From the NCBI GenBank assembly GCA_036454645.1, contig JAZHSQ010000026.1, positions 1-26,022 on the forward strand: a stretch of DNA of 26,022 nt, written 5' to 3'. Source of the stretch: Olsenella_K sp036454645 (lineage in GTDB: Bacteria > Actinomycetota > Coriobacteriia > Coriobacteriales > Atopobiaceae). The notes beneath the pieces are model-generated. The model did not search any database. It saw only the letters and a list, made by a program, of their open reading frames with translations, and was not told the DNA's origin. The translations under genes were made by a program, and so were the position numbers. This document shows positions 24,177 through 26,022 of this stretch, one piece after another. Each line of letters opens with the position of its first letter. Positions within the stretch are counted from its first letter, which is position 1.

Positions 24177-25904
24177 ATGGGTATCTTCAGTTCCATCGAC
24201 GTAGGTTGGACGCTGGTAGCCGCGTTCCTGGTCTACTTCATGCAGGCTGGCTTCGCACTGTGCGAGGCGGGCCTCACGCGCGCCAAGAACACGGGCAACA
24301 TCCTGATGAAGAACCTCATGGACTTCTGCATCGGCACCCCGTGCTACTGGGTCGTCGGCTTCGGCCTCATGTTCGGCGGCACCGGCGCCCTGATCGGCGG
24401 CTTCGACCCCTTCATCCTGGGCGACTACGACTTCGGCGGCCTGCCGGTCCTGGTCTACGCCATCTTCCAGACGGTCTTCTGCGCGACGGCCGCCACCATC
24501 GTCTCCGGCTCCATGGCCGAGCGCACCAACTTCAAGGCCTACTGCATCTACTCCGCCGCGATCAGCCTGATCGTCTACCCGATCTCCGGCCACTGGATCT
24601 GGGGCGGCGGCTGGCTCTCCGCCCTCGGCCTGCACGACTTCGCCGGCTCCCTCGCGGTCCACTTCGTCGGCGGCACCACGGCCGCCCTCGGCGCCGCGAT
24701 GCTCGGCCCCCGCATCGGCAAGTACGACAAGGACGGCAACCCCCGCGCCATCCTCGGCCACAACATGACGGCCATGGCCCTCGGCGTCTTCATCCTCTGG
24801 TTCTGCTGGTTCGGCTTCAACACCGGCTCCACCGTCTCGCTCACCGGCGACGACACGCTCGTCTCCGCCGGCCTGATCGCCTTCAACACCAACCTCGCCG
24901 CCGCCGTCGCCACCGTCGCCGCGATGATCTTCACCTGGGTCCGCTACGGCAAGCCCGACGTCTCCCTCACCTTCAACGCCTCGCTTGCCGGACTCGTCGC
25001 CATCACCGCCGGCTGCGACGTCGTCGACCCCTTCGGCGCCTTCTTCATCGGCCTGGTCGCCGGCATCCTGGTGGTCCTCTCCGTCGAGTTCTTCGACAAG
25101 GTCGCGAAGATCGACGACCCCGTCGGCGCCATCTCCGTCCACTGCGTCAACGGCGCCTGGGGCACCATCGCCGTCGGCCTCTTCTCCACCTCGACCGGCC
25201 TGTTCTACGGCTACGGCCCCGCCGCCCTCGGCGTCCAGCTCCTCGGCATCCTCTCCGTCGGCGCCTACGTGCTCGTCGTGATGTTCGCCATCTTCACCGT
25301 CATCGACAAGACCATCGGCCTCAGGGTCCCCGAGCAGATCGAGATCGACGGCCTCGACTACGCCGAGCACGGCCTGCCCACCGCCTACTCCGGCTTCGCC
25401 ATCTCCGACCCGACCTACGCCAACCTCGACATCGTCAACCCCAACGAGGGCACCGACCTCGGCGAGCCCAGCTACGAGGCGGCCAGCCCCGCCAAGCGCG
25501 ACGCCGCCGTCAAGGTCGTCGGCGAGGTCGACCTCACCAAGCCCGGCACCATGCACAACGTGACCATCATGTGCAAGGCGTCGATGGTCGAGCCGCTCAA
25601 GGTGGAGCTCAACAAGCTCGGCGTCACCGGCATGACCGTCTCCCACGTCACCGGCTTCGGCATCCAGAAGGGCGCAAACGCCATGTACCGCGGCCTCCCG
25701 ATCGACGCCCGCTTCCTGCCCAAGACCAAGATCGAGGTCATCGTCGGCAGCATCGCGGCCCAGCGCGTGATCGACTGCGCCAAGAAGGTCCTCTACACCG
25801 GCCACATCGGTGACGGCAAGATCTTCGTCTACGGCGTCGAGCGCGTGGTCAAGGTCCGCACGGGCGAGCAGGACCTCGAGGCCCTGGTCGACCAGGACGC
25901 GTAG
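24177..25904 (+). CDS. amt: Ammonium transporter fused to a PII (GlnB) domain
   Basis: The N-terminal 385 residues are an Amt/MEP channel with about eleven membrane helices. The pore twin histidines are H162 (AVHFVGG) and H322 (SVHCVNGAWG), and D154 lies in HDFAGS. A 60-residue linker leads to a full PII domain (about 459-565), which has Q497-K498 in GFGIQKG, YRG (504-506), FLPK (K516), the B-loop TGHIGDGK (541-548) and RTGE (561-564). PII proteins normally bind ATP/ADP and 2-oxoglutarate and block Amt pores by inserting an Arg of the T-loop. Here that Arg (R505) is kept while the usual uridylylated Tyr (AEYMVD) is replaced by LPIDAR. The ATG at 24177 has GGGAGGA five bases upstream. Monocistronic. 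Confidence 0.95.
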   Translation: MGIFSSIDVGWTLVAAFLVYFMQAGFALCEAGLTRAKNTGNILMKNLMDFCIGTPCYWVVGFGLMFGGTGALIGGFDPFILGDYDFGGLPVLVYAIFQTVFCATAATIVSGSMAERTNFKAYCIYSAAISLIVYPISGHWIWGGGWLSALGLHDFAGSLAVHFVGGTTAALGAAMLGPRIGKYDKDGNPRAILGHNMTAMALGVFILWFCWFGFNTGSTVSLTGDDTLVSAGLIAFNTNLAAAVATVAAMIFTWVRYGKPDVSLTFNASLAGLVAITAGCDVVDPFGAFFIGLVAGILVVLSVEFFDKVAKIDDPVGAISVHCVNGAWGTIAVGLFSTSTGLFYGYGPAALGVQLLGILSVGAYVLVVMFAIFTVIDKTIGLRVPEQIEIDGLDYAEHGLPTAYSGFAISDPTYANLDIVNPNEGTDLGEPSYEAASPAKRDAAVKVVGEVDLTKPGTMHNVTIMCKASMVEPLKVELNKLGVTGMTVSHVTGFGIQKGANAMYRGLPIDARFLPKTKIEVIVGSIAAQRVIDCAKKVLYTGHIGDGKIFVYGVERVVKVRTGEQDLEALVDQDA

Positions 25905-25940
25905 TCCCGCGCGAGAAGCCGGGCGCACCGCCGCCCGCCC

Positions 25941-26002
25941 GGCCGCGCAGGGGAGAAGAACCCGCCCGCCCGGCCGCGCAGGGGAGAAGAACCCGCCCGC
26001 CC
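25941..26002. repeat. Two perfect 31-bp tandem repeats after amt
   Basis: Identical 31-bp units at 25941-25971 and 25972-26002 each start GGCCGCGCAGGGGAGAAGAA. They lie directly downstream of amt and contain a GGGGAGAAGAACCCGC core resembling the GGCGAGAAGGACCCGC motif found after other genes. The window ends 20 bases later, so more copies are not excluded. There are no unique spacers, so this is not CRISPR. Confidence 0.85.
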
Positions 26003-26022
26003 GTCGACCTCCCCGACGGGCA

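Noticed and set aside
24066..25928. 620-codon open frame antisense to amt
   Set aside because: Asp/Gly/Val-rich shadow of a gene with unmistakable motifs.
25941..26002. CRISPR array
   Set aside because: The units are directly abutting with no unique spacers, and no cas gene is present.

Overview
The window is high-GC DNA (third codon positions almost always G or C) from a Gram-positive bacterium. The best fit is an actinobacterium of the class Coriobacteriia, in the Olsenella/Atopobium neighbourhood. The reasons are a tRNA-Ile T-box leader of the attenuator type before ileS, the order ileS-lspA-rluD, a single-exon FtsH, a secreted GH25/ricin-repeat muramidase and an ammonium transporter fused to PII. 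The genus is an inference from gene content; no rRNA or tRNA gene is present to fix it.

Layout. Positions 1-3.3 kb hold the edge of a decaying prophage on the minus strand: a portal gene (A118-like) broken by one stop codon and one frameshift, and a truncated, frameshifted terminase large subunit. Two apparently intact cargo genes lie between them, one of which runs on the plus strand. From 3.5 kb the chromosome is housekeeping DNA: ftsH (-), a 996-residue secreted muramidase (+), then a T-box leader and ileS, lspA and rluD (the last two translationally coupled), a membrane GT2 glycosyltransferase, and an IMP dehydrogenase of an unusual type (all +). A lipoprotein and a MerR regulator follow on the minus strand, divergent from leuS (+).

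From 21.6 to 24.1 kb the composition drops and the DNA looks acquired: a 150-bp element with 12-bp inverted ends, one gene for a predicted AbiEi-like/PD-(D/E)XK protein (-), and about 1 kb with no convincing gene. The window ends with an amt-PII fusion (+) and a tandem repeat.

How the parts relate. IleS and LeuS charge tRNA, with ileS controlled by uncharged tRNA-Ile. LspA cleaves the signal peptides of lipoproteins such as the one at 16.9-17.7 kb. FtsH, the muramidase, the lipoprotein and the glycosyltransferase all concern the envelope. GuaB and the Amt-PII fusion serve purine and nitrogen supply. I found no complete new defence or mobile system. The most rewarding items are the Tritrichomonas-like IMP dehydrogenase, the self-gating Amt-PII fusion, the island nuclease-like gene, the prophage cargo genes and a short motif that recurs after stop codons.
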